32,530 nt of DNA from Treponema sp. (GTDB lineage Bacteria > Spirochaetota > Spirochaetia > Treponematales > Treponemataceae). Shown here piece by piece: positions 1-6,028 of the stretch. A program made the translations under genes and the position numbers. Within the stretch, counting starts at the first letter, position 1; each line of letters starts with the position of its first letter. The stretch is taken from the NCBI GenBank assembly GCA_016287815.1, contig JAEEWW010000018.1:1-32530 (forward strand). Direction: 5' to 3'. The notes under the pieces were generated by a model, which saw only the letters and a program-made list of their open reading frames with translations, ran no database searches and had not been told where the DNA came from.

Positions 1-357
1 ATCGTTTGAAGTGCTTTCTTTCTGCACCTTTTCCAAAATCTGTATGCTATCGGCATTGATGTAGATTTTAGATTTCTTCAGCCCGTCTTTTTCCCAACGG
101 TCTTGTTTAAGTCTGCCAGATACACCGATAAGCAATCCTTTGTGGATTTTTGCCTTGATGTTTTCGGCAGGCTTGCCCCAATAAACTACATCAAAATAAC
201 TTGTTACATCTTCCCAATTATCGCCTTTTTTTCGGCTTTCATTGTTCGCAACGTGCAAAGTCAATTTTGCAGTTCCCGTTGAGATATACCCAAAATCATT
301 TTCTCCGATTTCCTGTGTTACCCTACACACAATAACCAAGCTATTCAAGTCTGTCAT
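1..357 (-). CDS. ssb: Single-stranded DNA-binding protein, C-terminus cut by window edge
   Basis: This gene encodes an OB-fold single-stranded DNA-binding protein that would coat ssDNA during phage replication and recombination. The visible 119 residues start MTDLNSLVIVCRVTQEIG and contain the usual SSB pattern: an N-terminal strand, then TAKLTLHVANNE, then TSYFDVVYWGKPAENI and a later GLLIGVSGRLKQDRW strand. The reading frame is open to the window edge, so the flexible C-terminal acidic tail is not visible. The start codon is preceded by AAGGGGG and overlaps the stop of the upstream 44-residue gene as ATGA. It is the last visible gene of the early block, as expected for a replication accessory gene. 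Confidence 0.9.
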   Translation of the reverse strand, partial: MTDLNSLVIVCRVTQEIGENDFGYISTGTAKLTLHVANNESRKKGDNWEDVTSYFDVVYWGKPAENIKAKIHKGLLIGVSGRLKQDRWEKDGLKKSKIYINADSIQILEKVQKESTSND

Positions 358-488
358 AAATACCCCCTTACAACTTGAAAAATTAAATATATTACCGCTA
401 AAGCGATAACCGAAATATAAAAGGCTTCGGCTTTTGAAGGCTTCCACCTTTTATAAAATTTCCCCCGTTTATTTCTGATTTCCCACAT
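354..488 (-). CDS. Small single-pass membrane protein (44 aa)
   Basis: This short gene encodes 44 residues starting MWEIRNKRGKFYKRWK. A very basic N-terminal stretch is followed by one hydrophobic segment (about residues 23-40, ending LAVIYLIFQVV) and a short RGYL tail. Charge distribution suggests an inner-membrane helix with a cytoplasmic N-terminus. It has an AGGGGG ribosome binding site eight bases before the ATG, and its stop overlaps the ssb start (ATGA), so it is translationally coupled to ssb. I do not recognise the family. The good ribosome site and exact coupling are the reasons to believe it is real. Confidence 0.7.
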   Translation of the reverse strand: MWEIRNKRGKFYKRWKPSKAEAFYISVIALAVIYLIFQVVRGYL

Positions 489-504
489 ATCAGAAACCCC
501 CTGC

Positions 505-696
505 CTATTCGGGTATGACACCCTTCAAGTCTAACTCACATTCACGAGCCAAATCCCAGCAAACAAAATAACAGAATGTATCTACCAAGTTCGGCTTTGT
601 TCTGCCTTCTGCTTCTGCCTTTGCAACGTGCTTTTGTGCAAGTTCAAAATCTTTGTCGATTAAATCCTGCAACTGCTTTTTTGTTTCTTCATTCAT
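505..696 (-). CDS. Small early phage protein, unknown function (63 aa)
   Basis: The product is a charged, soluble, probably helical 63-residue protein (MNEETKKQLQDLIDKDFELA...). It has two well spaced cysteines (FCYFVC) and a C-terminal RECELDLKG stretch. The ATG follows a TAGGGGGC ribosome binding site. A strong promoter sits directly upstream at 728-756, making this the first gene of the transcript that continues into the 44-residue membrane protein and ssb. I do not recognise a family, and nothing in the sequence points to an enzymatic role. Confidence 0.7.
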   Translation of the reverse strand: MNEETKKQLQDLIDKDFELAQKHVAKAEAEGRTKPNLVDTFCYFVCWDLARECELDLKGVIPE

Positions 697-727
697 ATAA
701 AGCCCCCTATCTGCTTTTGATATTTAC

Positions 728-756
728 ATCTTAACACATATCTTCTTTATTGTCAA
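728..756 (-). promoter_or_regulatory. Early promoter P1
   Basis: On the minus strand the sequence reads TTGACA (751-756), a 17-base spacer, then TAAGAT (728-733). It is one of three near-identical early promoters (others at 2476-2504 and 4318-4346) that also share AAG before the G of GTGTTGACA and GTGT immediately before the -10. It overlaps the stop codon of the 111-residue gene upstream and drives the last three early genes including ssb. Confidence 0.85.
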
Positions 757-1088
757 CACTTAAAAGTCAACCCCAAAGAACCAACTGCATATTGAACAAA
801 ACTGTTTGCCATTTCCTTTCTGTGAAGTTCTACATCTTCGGAAGGCTTCAAACTTTCGTCTTTTTCCTGTATCTTTCGCCTGCACCTTCCAACGCTTTCT
901 ATTGTCGGTAAGCCGTATTTTCTATAGTGCAGAAGATAGTCGTGTGCAGATATTCTTTGCAAAGATTTCCCCATTCTCTGCAACCTGTTTTCAATGAGCA
1001 TAGCATAAAGCAAATCGTCACTTGCTCTGGTCTTGGGTTCTGAAATCAGAAATCCCCGCACTTCTTTTTCAAGTTCTTTCAACTTCAT
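753..1088 (-). CDS. Conserved phage protein of the replication region (111 aa)
   Basis: The 111-residue product has the layout of a small conserved protein found near replication genes in many phages. It has an N-terminal helix, RASDDLLYAMLIENRL, and a YGLPTIESVGRCRRKIQE segment followed by a basic helix. The pattern R..D..L near the start and LP..ES..R.RRKIQE near the middle is the recognisable part; I know no proven function. The ATG follows AAAGGGGG and overlaps the preceding stop as ATGA. The 3' end overlaps early promoter P1, so transcription of the next group starts inside this gene. Confidence 0.7.
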   Translation of the reverse strand: MKLKELEKEVRGFLISEPKTRASDDLLYAMLIENRLQRMGKSLQRISAHDYLLHYRKYGLPTIESVGRCRRKIQEKDESLKPSEDVELHRKEMANSFVQYAVGSLGLTFKC

Positions 1089-1255
1089 TCTTCCACCCCC
1101 TTTCTATACTTGCCGATATACCAACCCGCCCGCATATTTCTTTCTGTTTTTGTCTTTCCAGAAGAAGCAAAGTTTTCGGCTTTCTGTCGCAGTTCTTCCG
1201 ATACATTCATATTGTCATAAACGGCTTTTCTTTTTTCCTGTTCTGTCTGCTTCAT
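1085..1255 (-). CDS. Small early phage protein (56 aa)
   Basis: This short reading frame encodes MKQTEQEKRKAVYDNMN..., a hydrophilic helical protein with a basic C-terminus (YIGKYRKGVEE). Its start codon overlaps the stop of the upstream gene (TAATG) and its stop overlaps the next start (ATGA), so it is tightly coupled on both sides. The ribosome binding site is AAGGGGGC, ten bases before ATG. The family is unknown to me. The compact coupling and strong ribosome site make it a real gene despite its size. Confidence 0.7.
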   Translation of the reverse strand: MKQTEQEKRKAVYDNMNVSEELRQKAENFASSGKTKTERNMRAGWYIGKYRKGVEE

Positions 1256-1464
1256 TACCTGCCCCCTTTTATAAACTCTTGCAGAATTTCTTCCGTCACT
1301 CCGTTTTTGTATTTTTCTTTTATTTCCTGCAACCTTTCTTTTGAGTTTTCATATTTAAGCCCACTATACCGAAGCATAAGCGGCCTGCCCAAACCTTGCT
1401 TTCTTCTGATTGCATAATATTTTGTTTTACTCAACCCTAATTCAATCCACGGAGCTTTTGCCAT
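1255..1464 (-). CDS. Small basic protein, possible helix-turn-helix (69 aa)
   Basis: The product begins MAKAPWIELGLSKTKYYAIR and is rich in Lys, Arg and Tyr. The W-x-E-L-G-L-S-x-x-x-Y-Y pattern followed by RRKQGLGRP resembles a short helix-turn-helix, where a turn (LGLS) is followed by a recognition-type helix. DNA binding is therefore possible but not shown. Start: ATG preceded by AAAGGGGGC. It overlaps the upstream gene by 23 bases in another frame and the downstream gene by a TAATG junction. Confidence 0.6.
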   Translation of the reverse strand: MAKAPWIELGLSKTKYYAIRRKQGLGRPLMLRYSGLKYENSKERLQEIKEKYKNGVTEEILQEFIKGGR

Positions 1465-1666
1465 TATTTGCCCCCTTTACTTTTGACAGATCCAAATCTG
1501 TGTTGAACTCATAGTCATAGAAGCCAATAATTTCACAAATTAATATTCCTGCCAATCTTGAAAAATAAAGGGTAATATCTAACTCCCCTTTGTAAACCAT
1601 TTCTTTTGTTTCGTTGATTAAACCCTGCACAATTCTCGCTCTGCATTGTTTCTGTTCTTTTGTCAT
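1442..1666 (-). CDS. Small early phage protein, unknown function (74 aa)
   Basis: The 74-residue product starts MTKEQKQCRARIVQGLINE. It combines an N-terminal amphipathic helix with a hydrophobic middle (LAGILICEIIGFYDYEF) that is too interrupted to be a certain membrane helix. The C-terminus is hydrophilic. The ATG follows ATAGGGGGC. It overlaps the next gene by 23 bases. I do not recognise a family; it belongs to the block of small early genes with a uniform ribosome binding site. Confidence 0.65.
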   Translation of the reverse strand: MTKEQKQCRARIVQGLINETKEMVYKGELDITLYFSRLAGILICEIIGFYDYEFNTDLDLSKVKGANNGKSSVD

Positions 1667-1676
1667 TTTCTGCCCC

Positions 1677-1925
1677 CTATTTGAAATATGTTATTCTTTC
1701 GGCTTCTGCTTCAAATTCTTCTTTGGTCTTTACGATATATACCCCGTCAACATAGCATTGTTTTTCTTCGTCCCAATCGTAAACCATACCCGAAAAATAA
1801 GGCTCTTCCCCTGTTGCCTGCCCGTCTCTTCTCTGAACAAGACCAAGCCACCTTTCCCCCTTTACAACAAAAGGCTTTCCGTCAAGGTCGATTGTATAAT
1901 CTTTTACCCATACACTAGCAAACAT
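1677..1925 (-). CDS. Small early phage protein, unknown function (82 aa)
   Basis: The start at 1925 (MFASVWVKDYTIDLDGK) is preferred over an in-frame upstream ATG at 1967, because CTAGGGGGC lies nine bases before it and the longer form would overlap the upstream gene by 32 bases. The product is acidic and looks like an all-beta small domain (WVKDYTIDLDG, RWLGLVQRRDG, YVDGVYIVKTKEEF). No catalytic motif is visible and I do not recognise a family. Its ribosome binding site has the longest match in the early block to the small RNA at 7409-7501 (nine bases). Confidence 0.65.
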   Translation of the reverse strand: MFASVWVKDYTIDLDGKPFVVKGERWLGLVQRRDGQATGEEPYFSGMVYDWDEEKQCYVDGVYIVKTKEEFEAEAERITYFK

Positions 1926-1935
1926 ATTCTGCCCC

Positions 1936-2199
1936 CTAGTCGTGATAATCTGCAAGGCTTCCAACATTGATAACTTCTTCTACTTCGTTATCGTCATAAA
2001 GTACCTTGCAGTTTGCAATTGCCATAGCTTCGATTTTTTTCAAGTTCGGGCTTCTGGCAACTAACCTTTCCAAAATTACATCTTCGGGTTTAAAATCCCC
2101 GCCTTCTGCCGTCGGTGTAAACTCCCCGATAACATAACCTTTACAGGCTTTAATTCCTGTTGCTTCTTCTTTGAAGTCAAAATCTGCTCTGATTTTCAT
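1936..2199 (-). CDS. Small early phage protein, unknown function (87 aa)
   Basis: The 87-residue acidic product begins MKIRADFDFKEEATGIKACKG. It has a likely beta-rich first half (YVIGEFTPTAEGG) followed by a helix (LVARSPNLKKIEAMAI) and an acidic DDNEVEEV stretch. The ATG follows ATAGGGGGC. A GC-rich hairpin (2220-2239) lies between its start region and the upstream gene. I do not recognise a family. Confidence 0.65.
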   Translation of the reverse strand: MKIRADFDFKEEATGIKACKGYVIGEFTPTAEGGDFKPEDVILERLVARSPNLKKIEAMAIANCKVLYDDNEVEEVINVGSLADYHD

Positions 2200-2219
2200 T
2201 TTATGCCCCCTATACTTTT

Positions 2220-2248
2220 GCGGGGCTTTTATACCCCGCTTGTTTTTT
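2220..2248 (+). terminator. Intergenic hairpin, terminator-like on the plus strand
   Basis: A perfect six-base stem (gcgggg at 2220-2225, ccccgc at 2234-2239) with an eight-base loop is followed on the plus strand by TTG and six Ts (2243-2248). In the minus direction, in which the genes are read, the stem is followed only by AAAA, so it should not terminate the early operon. It may stop antisense transcripts or stabilise the mRNA. Confidence 0.5.
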
Positions 2249-2444
2249 ATGCTATTTCAAGGGCTTCTACTTCTGCCCAAGAAAAACCACGACTTACTAA
2301 TTCACATTCGATAATATCAATCGAATTAAGAAGTGTTTTGTCTGCAATATAGCCACGTTCAAACGCAAGCCACATTTTTGTTTTCAAATCTTCAATAAGA
2401 TTTTCTGTTGAAGTTGCTTTGTAAGTGTTATTAAATGTATTCAT
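2247..2444 (-). CDS. Small early phage protein, unknown function (65 aa)
   Basis: I place the start at 2444 (MNTFNNTYKATSTENLIEDL) because AAGGGGGC lies nine bases upstream. A longer in-frame form starting at 2507 would run through the promoter at 2476-2504. The product is helical and acidic, with a C-terminal SRGFSWAEVEALEIA segment. It is the first gene after early promoter P2. The family is not recognised. Confidence 0.7.
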   Translation of the reverse strand: MNTFNNTYKATSTENLIEDLKTKMWLAFERGYIADKTLLNSIDIIECELVSRGFSWAEVEALEIA

Positions 2445-2475
2445 AATCAAGCCCCCTTGCTTTTGTTTATACTTA

Positions 2476-2504
2476 ATCTTAACACTTATTTTATAACTTG
2501 TCAA
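2476..2504 (-). promoter_or_regulatory. Early promoter P2
   Basis: On the minus strand TTGACA (2499-2504) is followed by 17 bases and TAAGAT (2476-2481). As in P1 and P3, the -35 is preceded by AAGTG and the -10 by GTGT, giving a direct repeat of GTGTT with 22-base period. It lies in the gap between the 81-residue and 65-residue genes and should drive the group from 2444 downward. Confidence 0.85.
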
Positions 2505-2510
2505 CACTTT

Positions 2511-2756
2511 TTAATCAAAATCAAAAGATAATTGCTCATATTCTTTTTTCGGCGGGTGCTTACAGATAACTTCCCCGTAATACTTTTCCCAATCGTACCG
2601 AACAAAATAAGGACATCTGTTTTTTCCGCTTCCGCTATAACATTCGTCATTCTGCAAATCCCTTTCACCGAATGGGCAAGGGTGATATGTTACTTTATCA
2701 AAGCACTTTGTTTCGGGATTGTATTCCCTTTTTAATTCTTTTTTGAAGTGTGTCAT
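2511..2756 (-). CDS. Cysteine-rich small early protein (81 aa)
   Basis: The product starts MTHFKKELKREYNPETKCFD and contains five further cysteines, spaced as HPCPFGER, NDECYSG, NRCPYF and VICKHPP. The arrangement suggests a small metal-binding fold, zinc or iron-sulfur, rather than an enzyme active site. A C-terminal YEQLSFDFD tail resembles the short acidic tails of replication-associated proteins. The ATG follows GTAGGGGGC. The family is not recognised. Confidence 0.65.
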   Translation of the reverse strand: MTHFKKELKREYNPETKCFDKVTYHPCPFGERDLQNDECYSGSGKNRCPYFVRYDWEKYYGEVICKHPPKKEYEQLSFDFD

Positions 2757-2766
2757 ATTTTGCCCC

Positions 2767-3228
2767 CTACATTAAATAAAACTTTTGATAATCTTTATAT
2801 GAAATATTAAAGCCGATTGTTTTTGCATAGAATAATTGCTTTGCCCGTTTTATCTGCGTTTCGGTGCTGGTAATAATAACCTTTTTTATTTTCGGGGCTT
2901 TCTTTTCTGTTCGGGTCTTTTTCCCTTCCAAGAAGCTTCTAAAATCCCATTCGTTTAATTCGTTATATTTATGCGGGTTTTCTTCTGTTCCCCAAGTCAT
3001 TCCGTAAGTTTCAAAATTAAAGATTACATCTTCATTTTTACATAACAGGATTTGACAGGGCTTTGAATAAACTTCATATTCTTGTTCCAGAAGGGCAAGC
3101 GTTTTTTTCGCTTCTGCACTTGAACAACCTGCCATTTCTTTTATTTCGGCTTGTGTATCTCGCAACGGATCTACAACTATTCTATCCCCGTCTTTGTCTT
3201 TTAATTTTACGTAATAATCAAACAGCAT
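2767..3228 (-). CDS. Early phage protein, unknown function (153 aa)
   Basis: The product begins MLFDYYVKLKDKDGDRIVVD. Residues about 25-50 (DTQAEIKEMAGCSSAEAKKT) resemble a short helical domain. The second half is basic (SFLEGKKTRTEKKAPKIKK) and ends with ITSTETQIKRAKQLFYAKTI..., which could bind nucleic acid. The ATG follows AAGGGGG, which sits just after the terminator at 3243-3264, so expression probably depends on readthrough from the nuclease gene upstream. No family is recognised. Confidence 0.65.
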   Translation of the reverse strand: MLFDYYVKLKDKDGDRIVVDPLRDTQAEIKEMAGCSSAEAKKTLALLEQEYEVYSKPCQILLCKNEDVIFNFETYGMTWGTEENPHKYNELNEWDFRSFLEGKKTRTEKKAPKIKKVIITSTETQIKRAKQLFYAKTIGFNISYKDYQKFYLM

Positions 3229-3242
3229 TTTTTCACCCCCTT

Positions 3243-3264
3243 AAAAAAGGCGGGTTTCCCCGCC
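3243..3264 (-). terminator. Rho-independent terminator after the nuclease gene
   Basis: Read on the minus strand, GGCGGG (3259-3264), a GAAA tetraloop and CCCGCC (3249-3254) are followed by six Ts (3243-3248). It lies eight bases after the stop of the PD-(D/E)XK nuclease gene and just before the ribosome site of the next gene, so it probably lowers rather than abolishes downstream expression. Confidence 0.85.
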
Positions 3265-3272
3265 CTGTTGTT

Positions 3273-4127
3273 TTACTGTTCAATCATTTTTTTATAATAA
3301 GGACACCACTTACAAACATTGCAGTAAGAATTGCAACGCACATCTTCACCTTTTCGGAACTCGATATATTCACCACCAAGTTCTTTAAGAAGTGCGTTTG
3401 CTTCTTCTTCTGATTTACAAACCTTCAAGGCGGTCTTTCGTCCTGCTTTCATAATAGCCCAAGTATCGCCCTTACTCCATCTTTCGTCTGGAGTACAACC
3501 TTTTAATTCGCTATCGGGTGTATTTTCGTTTGCTTCAATATCTGCAATTTTTTCTTTGATAAACTTTTCGATTTCTGCAAGTCCGTTTTCTGTTACATCA
3601 AATTGATAAACATAAACAGGGCTTTGCGGATAAGTTGGATCTATTTTTGCTTTGCTCTTTGAATGGTCTTTTATTAAAGCTATGAATTGACAACGCTTAA
3701 CATTCAAACCGCTTTGTTTCATAAGCCAAGCATAAATCATTCCCTGCTTATACCAATCGTCAAAATCCTTGTAAATGATTTTCCATACTGCACAGGTTTT
3801 AAAGTCTGCAAGTATTTCGTTCTCCATATCGTAATTGTCTACTCTGCCCGTAACAGTAGAATTTCCAACCTTTACAGAAAACTTTTCTTCTTTGAACGCA
3901 TTGTCCTGTTGTTTTTCAAAGATAGAATGTACTGCGGTTCCCCAGATAGCCCAAACGCTATCGCTGACATCTACTTCGATTTCTTCCCAATGCCTTTCGG
4001 TCAAAAGAATATCTGTTGCCGAATGTAGCAAAGTTGTAGCCGAATAACAACCCTTTTCGTTGTGTCTTTCAAGGTTTACCGCATTGCAGAATGCCTGTGG
4101 TAAATTCATAGAATTAAGTAACTTCAT
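3273..4127 (-). CDS. PD-(D/E)XK exonuclease with C-terminal cysteine cluster (RecB/Cas4-like)
   Basis: This 284-residue protein has the ordered motifs of the RecB/Cas4-like nuclease superfamily. They are GTAVHSIFE (H67), GRVDNYD (D97), ILADFKT (D108, K110) and QGMIYAWL (Q128, Y132). A C-terminal cluster RCNSYCNVCKWC (C265, C269, C272, C275) resembles the iron-sulfur site of Cas4 and AddB proteins, although the fourth ligand in Cas4 is usually N-terminal (here C14 or C27 could serve). Function by family: 5'-3' or 3'-5' DNA exonuclease in phage recombination or replication; no CRISPR genes are nearby. The ATG follows ATAGGGGGC, and a terminator follows the gene. Confidence 0.85.
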   Translation of the reverse strand: MKLLNSMNLPQAFCNAVNLERHNEKGCYSATTLLHSATDILLTERHWEEIEVDVSDSVWAIWGTAVHSIFEKQQDNAFKEEKFSVKVGNSTVTGRVDNYDMENEILADFKTCAVWKIIYKDFDDWYKQGMIYAWLMKQSGLNVKRCQFIALIKDHSKSKAKIDPTYPQSPVYVYQFDVTENGLAEIEKFIKEKIADIEANENTPDSELKGCTPDERWSKGDTWAIMKAGRKTALKVCKSEEEANALLKELGGEYIEFRKGEDVRCNSYCNVCKWCPYYKKMIEQ

Positions 4128-4128
4128 A

Positions 4129-4296
4129 TTAAAGCCCCCTATTATTTATTTCTTCCCAAAGGAAGTTAATTGCCTGTTCTTCTGTCTTGATGTACTTCTG
4201 CGACATCAAAACTTTTTCAACGCTTTCTTTCAAAATGGCTTCTGCGTTGCCTTCTGCCATTTCGTAAAACTTTAAAACCTTTTCCTTTACGCTCAT
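4129..4296 (-). CDS. Small helical early protein (55 aa)
   Basis: The short gene encodes MSVKEKVLKFYEMAEGNAEA... ending INFLWEEINNRGL. It looks like two or three amphipathic helices. It is the second gene downstream of early promoter P3 and its stop lies two bases from the nuclease ATG, so the pair is co-translated; its last codons form the nuclease ribosome site. The ATG follows ATAGGGGGC. It might be an accessory partner of the nuclease, but that rests on position only. Confidence 0.7.
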   Translation of the reverse strand: MSVKEKVLKFYEMAEGNAEAILKESVEKVLMSQKYIKTEEQAINFLWEEINNRGL

Positions 4297-4317
4297 TTAT
4301 TGCCCCCTATGTTTATT

Positions 4318-4346
4318 ATCTTAACACCATTTTAATTTATTGTCAA
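4318..4346 (-). promoter_or_regulatory. Early promoter P3
   Basis: On the minus strand TTGACA (4341-4346), 17 bases, then TAAGAT (4318-4323), with AAGTG before the -35 and GTGT before the -10 as in P1 and P2. It overlaps the last codons of the 78-residue basic gene and drives the 55-residue gene and the nuclease. Confidence 0.85.
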
Positions 4347-4579
4347 CACTTTTTTGCACCTTTTATTATTGCCTGCGGAATATAAAATTCTTCCCACCGC
4401 CACTTGTTTTCTTTGTAATATTTTTTGTTATATGCAATCAGTTTTTCTCTGTTTTTTATTCTATAGGTTTTTTCCTGTTCCTTATGCGTTTTGTAATACT
4501 CCCGCCTTTTTTCTTTTTCCGTGTATTTATGTTCAAGGTAATATTGATGGCGGTATATTTTCCTTTCTGCCTTTGTCAT
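4343..4579 (-). CDS. Small highly basic protein with Lys/Tyr repeats (78 aa)
   Basis: The start at 4579 (MTKAERKIYRHQYYLEHKYT) is chosen because GGAG lies nine bases upstream in a leader identical to that of the neighbouring gene. An ATG five codons earlier has no ribosome site. The sequence is Lys-, Glu- and Tyr-rich with degenerate repeats (EYYKTHKEQEKTYRIKNREK) like the linkers found in front of phage HNH domains. No HNH residues are present, so it may be an orphan DNA-binding linker derived from a homing endonuclease. This is inference. Confidence 0.6.
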   Translation of the reverse strand: MTKAERKIYRHQYYLEHKYTEKEKRREYYKTHKEQEKTYRIKNREKLIAYNKKYYKENKWRWEEFYIPQAIIKGAKKC

Positions 4580-4592
4580 ATTGCGTTGCTCC
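4574..4592. repeat. 19-bp start-region repeat, copy 1
   Basis: The 19 bases covering the ribosome site and start codon of the basic 78-residue gene are identical to 5021-5039, which covers the same region of the upstream gene. On the minus strand both read GGAGCAACGCAATATGACA. Confidence 0.8.
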
Positions 4593-4594
4593 AT

Positions 4595-5026
4595 TTATTT
4601 TTCTAAGAGTTCTGTTCCCCGCTTTCCTTGATAATACCTATTTATTAGAGTTGTTATAGGAATATTATTACTTTCTGCCAGTCTTCTTAAATATTCCCTA
4701 ATATTTTTCTTTCCTTTTCTGGAATACTTTTCTCTAAAAACATCTTCGATTCGGGTACATTGATTTATTCTTTGATAGACAATGCTTTCACTCACCCCTA
4801 TTTTTAACGCAATATCTTTTACAGAATATTTTTGCCCTTTATATTCATAAAGATATTCTTCTTTGATTTTATGTTCACAAAGAACAACAAATATTGTTTC
4901 TAATTCTAGTTCATCTCTGCAAACTGTTATAAGCTTATTATACTTGTATATTGCAAACTTATCCCTAAACATTTTTACAGAAAAACCTTTTGTCCTGTAT
5001 TTCATATCCCATTTTTCTACTGTCAT
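4595..5026 (-). CDS. DNA-binding protein with two helix-turn-helix segments (143 aa)
   Basis: The 143-residue protein has an N-terminal beta-rich region (GFSVKMFRDKFAIYKYNKL). A clear helix-turn-helix follows, YSVKDIALKIGVSESIVYQR (about residues 67-86). A second C-terminal segment, REYLRRLAESNNIPITTLIN, runs into RYYQGKRGTELLEK. This layout occurs in phage regulators and in the targeting domains of homing endonucleases, but no nuclease domain is attached here. The ATG follows GGGAGC and overlaps the upstream stop as ATGA; the leader is duplicated in the next gene. It is a candidate regulator of the early promoters, by context only. Confidence 0.7.
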   Translation of the reverse strand: MTVEKWDMKYRTKGFSVKMFRDKFAIYKYNKLITVCRDELELETIFVVLCEHKIKEEYLYEYKGQKYSVKDIALKIGVSESIVYQRINQCTRIEDVFREKYSRKGKKNIREYLRRLAESNNIPITTLINRYYQGKRGTELLEK

Positions 5027-5039
5027 ATTGCGTTGCTCC
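5021..5039. repeat. 19-bp start-region repeat, copy 2
   Basis: Direct-repeat partner of 4574-4592. It encodes the GSNAI end of the zinc-ribbon gene while serving as ribosome site and start of the helix-turn-helix gene. Confidence 0.8.
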
Positions 5040-5232
5040 CGTCTGATTTACCAAACCACCCGTTATTGTTTGAACTAGTCGCAATCCCGCACCACTCCAG
5101 AAGCCTTTGCATTTTTCCACCGCAGGAAGAACAAACCTGTTTTTCTTTTTCTTCGTCATAGTCTTTTATGGCAATTTCTTTTTCTTCTTCTGCCCCGCAA
5201 TTCTTATTTATACAGAAAAACCGATATTTCAT
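5023..5232 (-). CDS. FmdB-like zinc-ribbon protein (69 aa)
   Basis: The product starts MKYRFFCINKNCGAEEE with a second pair of cysteines at VCSSCGGKMQRL, giving ligands C7, C12, C34 and C37. The pattern YRF.C..C...EE, an acidic loop, C..CGG, then a hydrophobic strand matches the FmdB-type zinc ribbon found in bacteria and phages. These are thought to bind nucleic acid, but a function is not established. I chose this start because TAGGGGG lies eight bases upstream; a longer frame from 5274 has no ribosome site. The Asn/Ser/Gly-rich tail overlaps the next gene. Confidence 0.75.
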   Translation of the reverse strand: MKYRFFCINKNCGAEEEKEIAIKDYDEEKEKQVCSSCGGKMQRLLEWCGIATSSNNNGWFGKSDGSNAI

Positions 5233-5240
5233 ATTTCCCC

Positions 5241-5444
5241 CTATTGTCCTTTTACTTCTACACCAAGCACCCAATTATCTTTTCCCATAGTTTCTTGTAT
5301 ACGCACGATTTCTTGGTGGATCAGAAATCCTGCAATAAATATTTTTTCTTCTTCTGTCTTGCAGAATGACTGTATGTTTTTTATCTGCAATTTTAGTCGT
5401 TCTGGAAGTTCATTGTTTTTGTACATCTCATATACGTTTTTCAT
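5241..5444 (-). CDS. Small helical early protein (67 aa)
   Basis: The start at 5444 (MKNVYEMYKNNELPERLKLQ) follows AAGGGGGT; an in-frame ATG ten codons earlier would overlap the upstream gene further. The 67 residues look mainly helical (QIKNIQSFCKTEEEKIFIAG, LIHQEIVRIQETMG) with a short C-terminal strand. No family is recognised. Its ribosome site lies inside the last codons of the upstream cysteine-rich gene. Confidence 0.65.
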   Translation of the reverse strand: MKNVYEMYKNNELPERLKLQIKNIQSFCKTEEEKIFIAGFLIHQEIVRIQETMGKDNWVLGVEVKGQ

Positions 5445-5445
5445 T

Positions 5446-6018
5446 TTATACCCCCTTTTTAATCGGTACTGCATATTTTAATGTTACACCGCTTTTTCTT
5501 TGTGCTTCGATTTTTTCATTTTCCCTTTTTTCTTTTACGCAACAGGAAGCACAAGGGCAAGTAGATAAGTTATGACATTGCCAATCTGTTTTTCCAAAGT
5601 GCCAACAAAAACTCAATTCGCTTTTCGGGCAATCATAACAGTTATTCGGTCCACAGGTTTTATTGTATCGGATAACTTTTGCGTGGGATTTTTCTTTACT
5701 AACTTTTACTGCCTTTGCAGTACATAATAAATCTTTATGATAACAGTCGGGGCATTTAGGAAGGGTAAAATCATACTCGCACCCGCATTCCATACATACC
5801 GCCCAATAATATATCGGGGATCCTTTGCCCGTGATTTTAATTTTAATCTTTTCTAAAACTTCCTTTGTCGGTGTTCCCTTTCTTGCTGGGTACTCTTTTT
5901 TTAATGCGTCAAGATAGTTTGCCTTTTCGCTTTCTGTAAGATATTTGAGATTATTCTCAACCCATTCTTTTGTTTCTTCGTCTAAAAAACCATAAGCCAT
6001 TTGAATTTCGTTTAACAT
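5446..6018 (-). CDS. Cysteine-rich multi-zinc protein (190 aa)
   Basis: After a helical N-terminus (FLDEETKEWVENNLKYL), the protein carries a zinc-ribbon-like MECGCEYDFTLPKCPDC near residues 75-92. A second cysteine cluster follows: KTCGPNNCYDCPKSELSFC, then DWQCHNLSTCPCASCC. At least twelve cysteines in spaced pairs imply several bound metals. A DNA- or RNA-binding role is plausible, as it follows directly after the replisome organizer. The ATG follows TAGGGGG, formed by the stop codon of the upstream gene. I do not recognise a named family. Confidence 0.65.
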   Translation of the reverse strand: MLNEIQMAYGFLDEETKEWVENNLKYLTESEKANYLDALKKEYPARKGTPTKEVLEKIKIKITGKGSPIYYWAVCMECGCEYDFTLPKCPDCYHKDLLCTAKAVKVSKEKSHAKVIRYNKTCGPNNCYDCPKSELSFCWHFGKTDWQCHNLSTCPCASCCVKEKRENEKIEAQRKSGVTLKYAVPIKKGV

Positions 6019-6028
6019 ATTTTACCCC

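Noticed and set aside
1022..1417. Plus-strand frames rich in Phe, Ser and Leu
   Set aside because: They are complements of Lys/Glu-rich minus-strand genes and have no ribosome sites.
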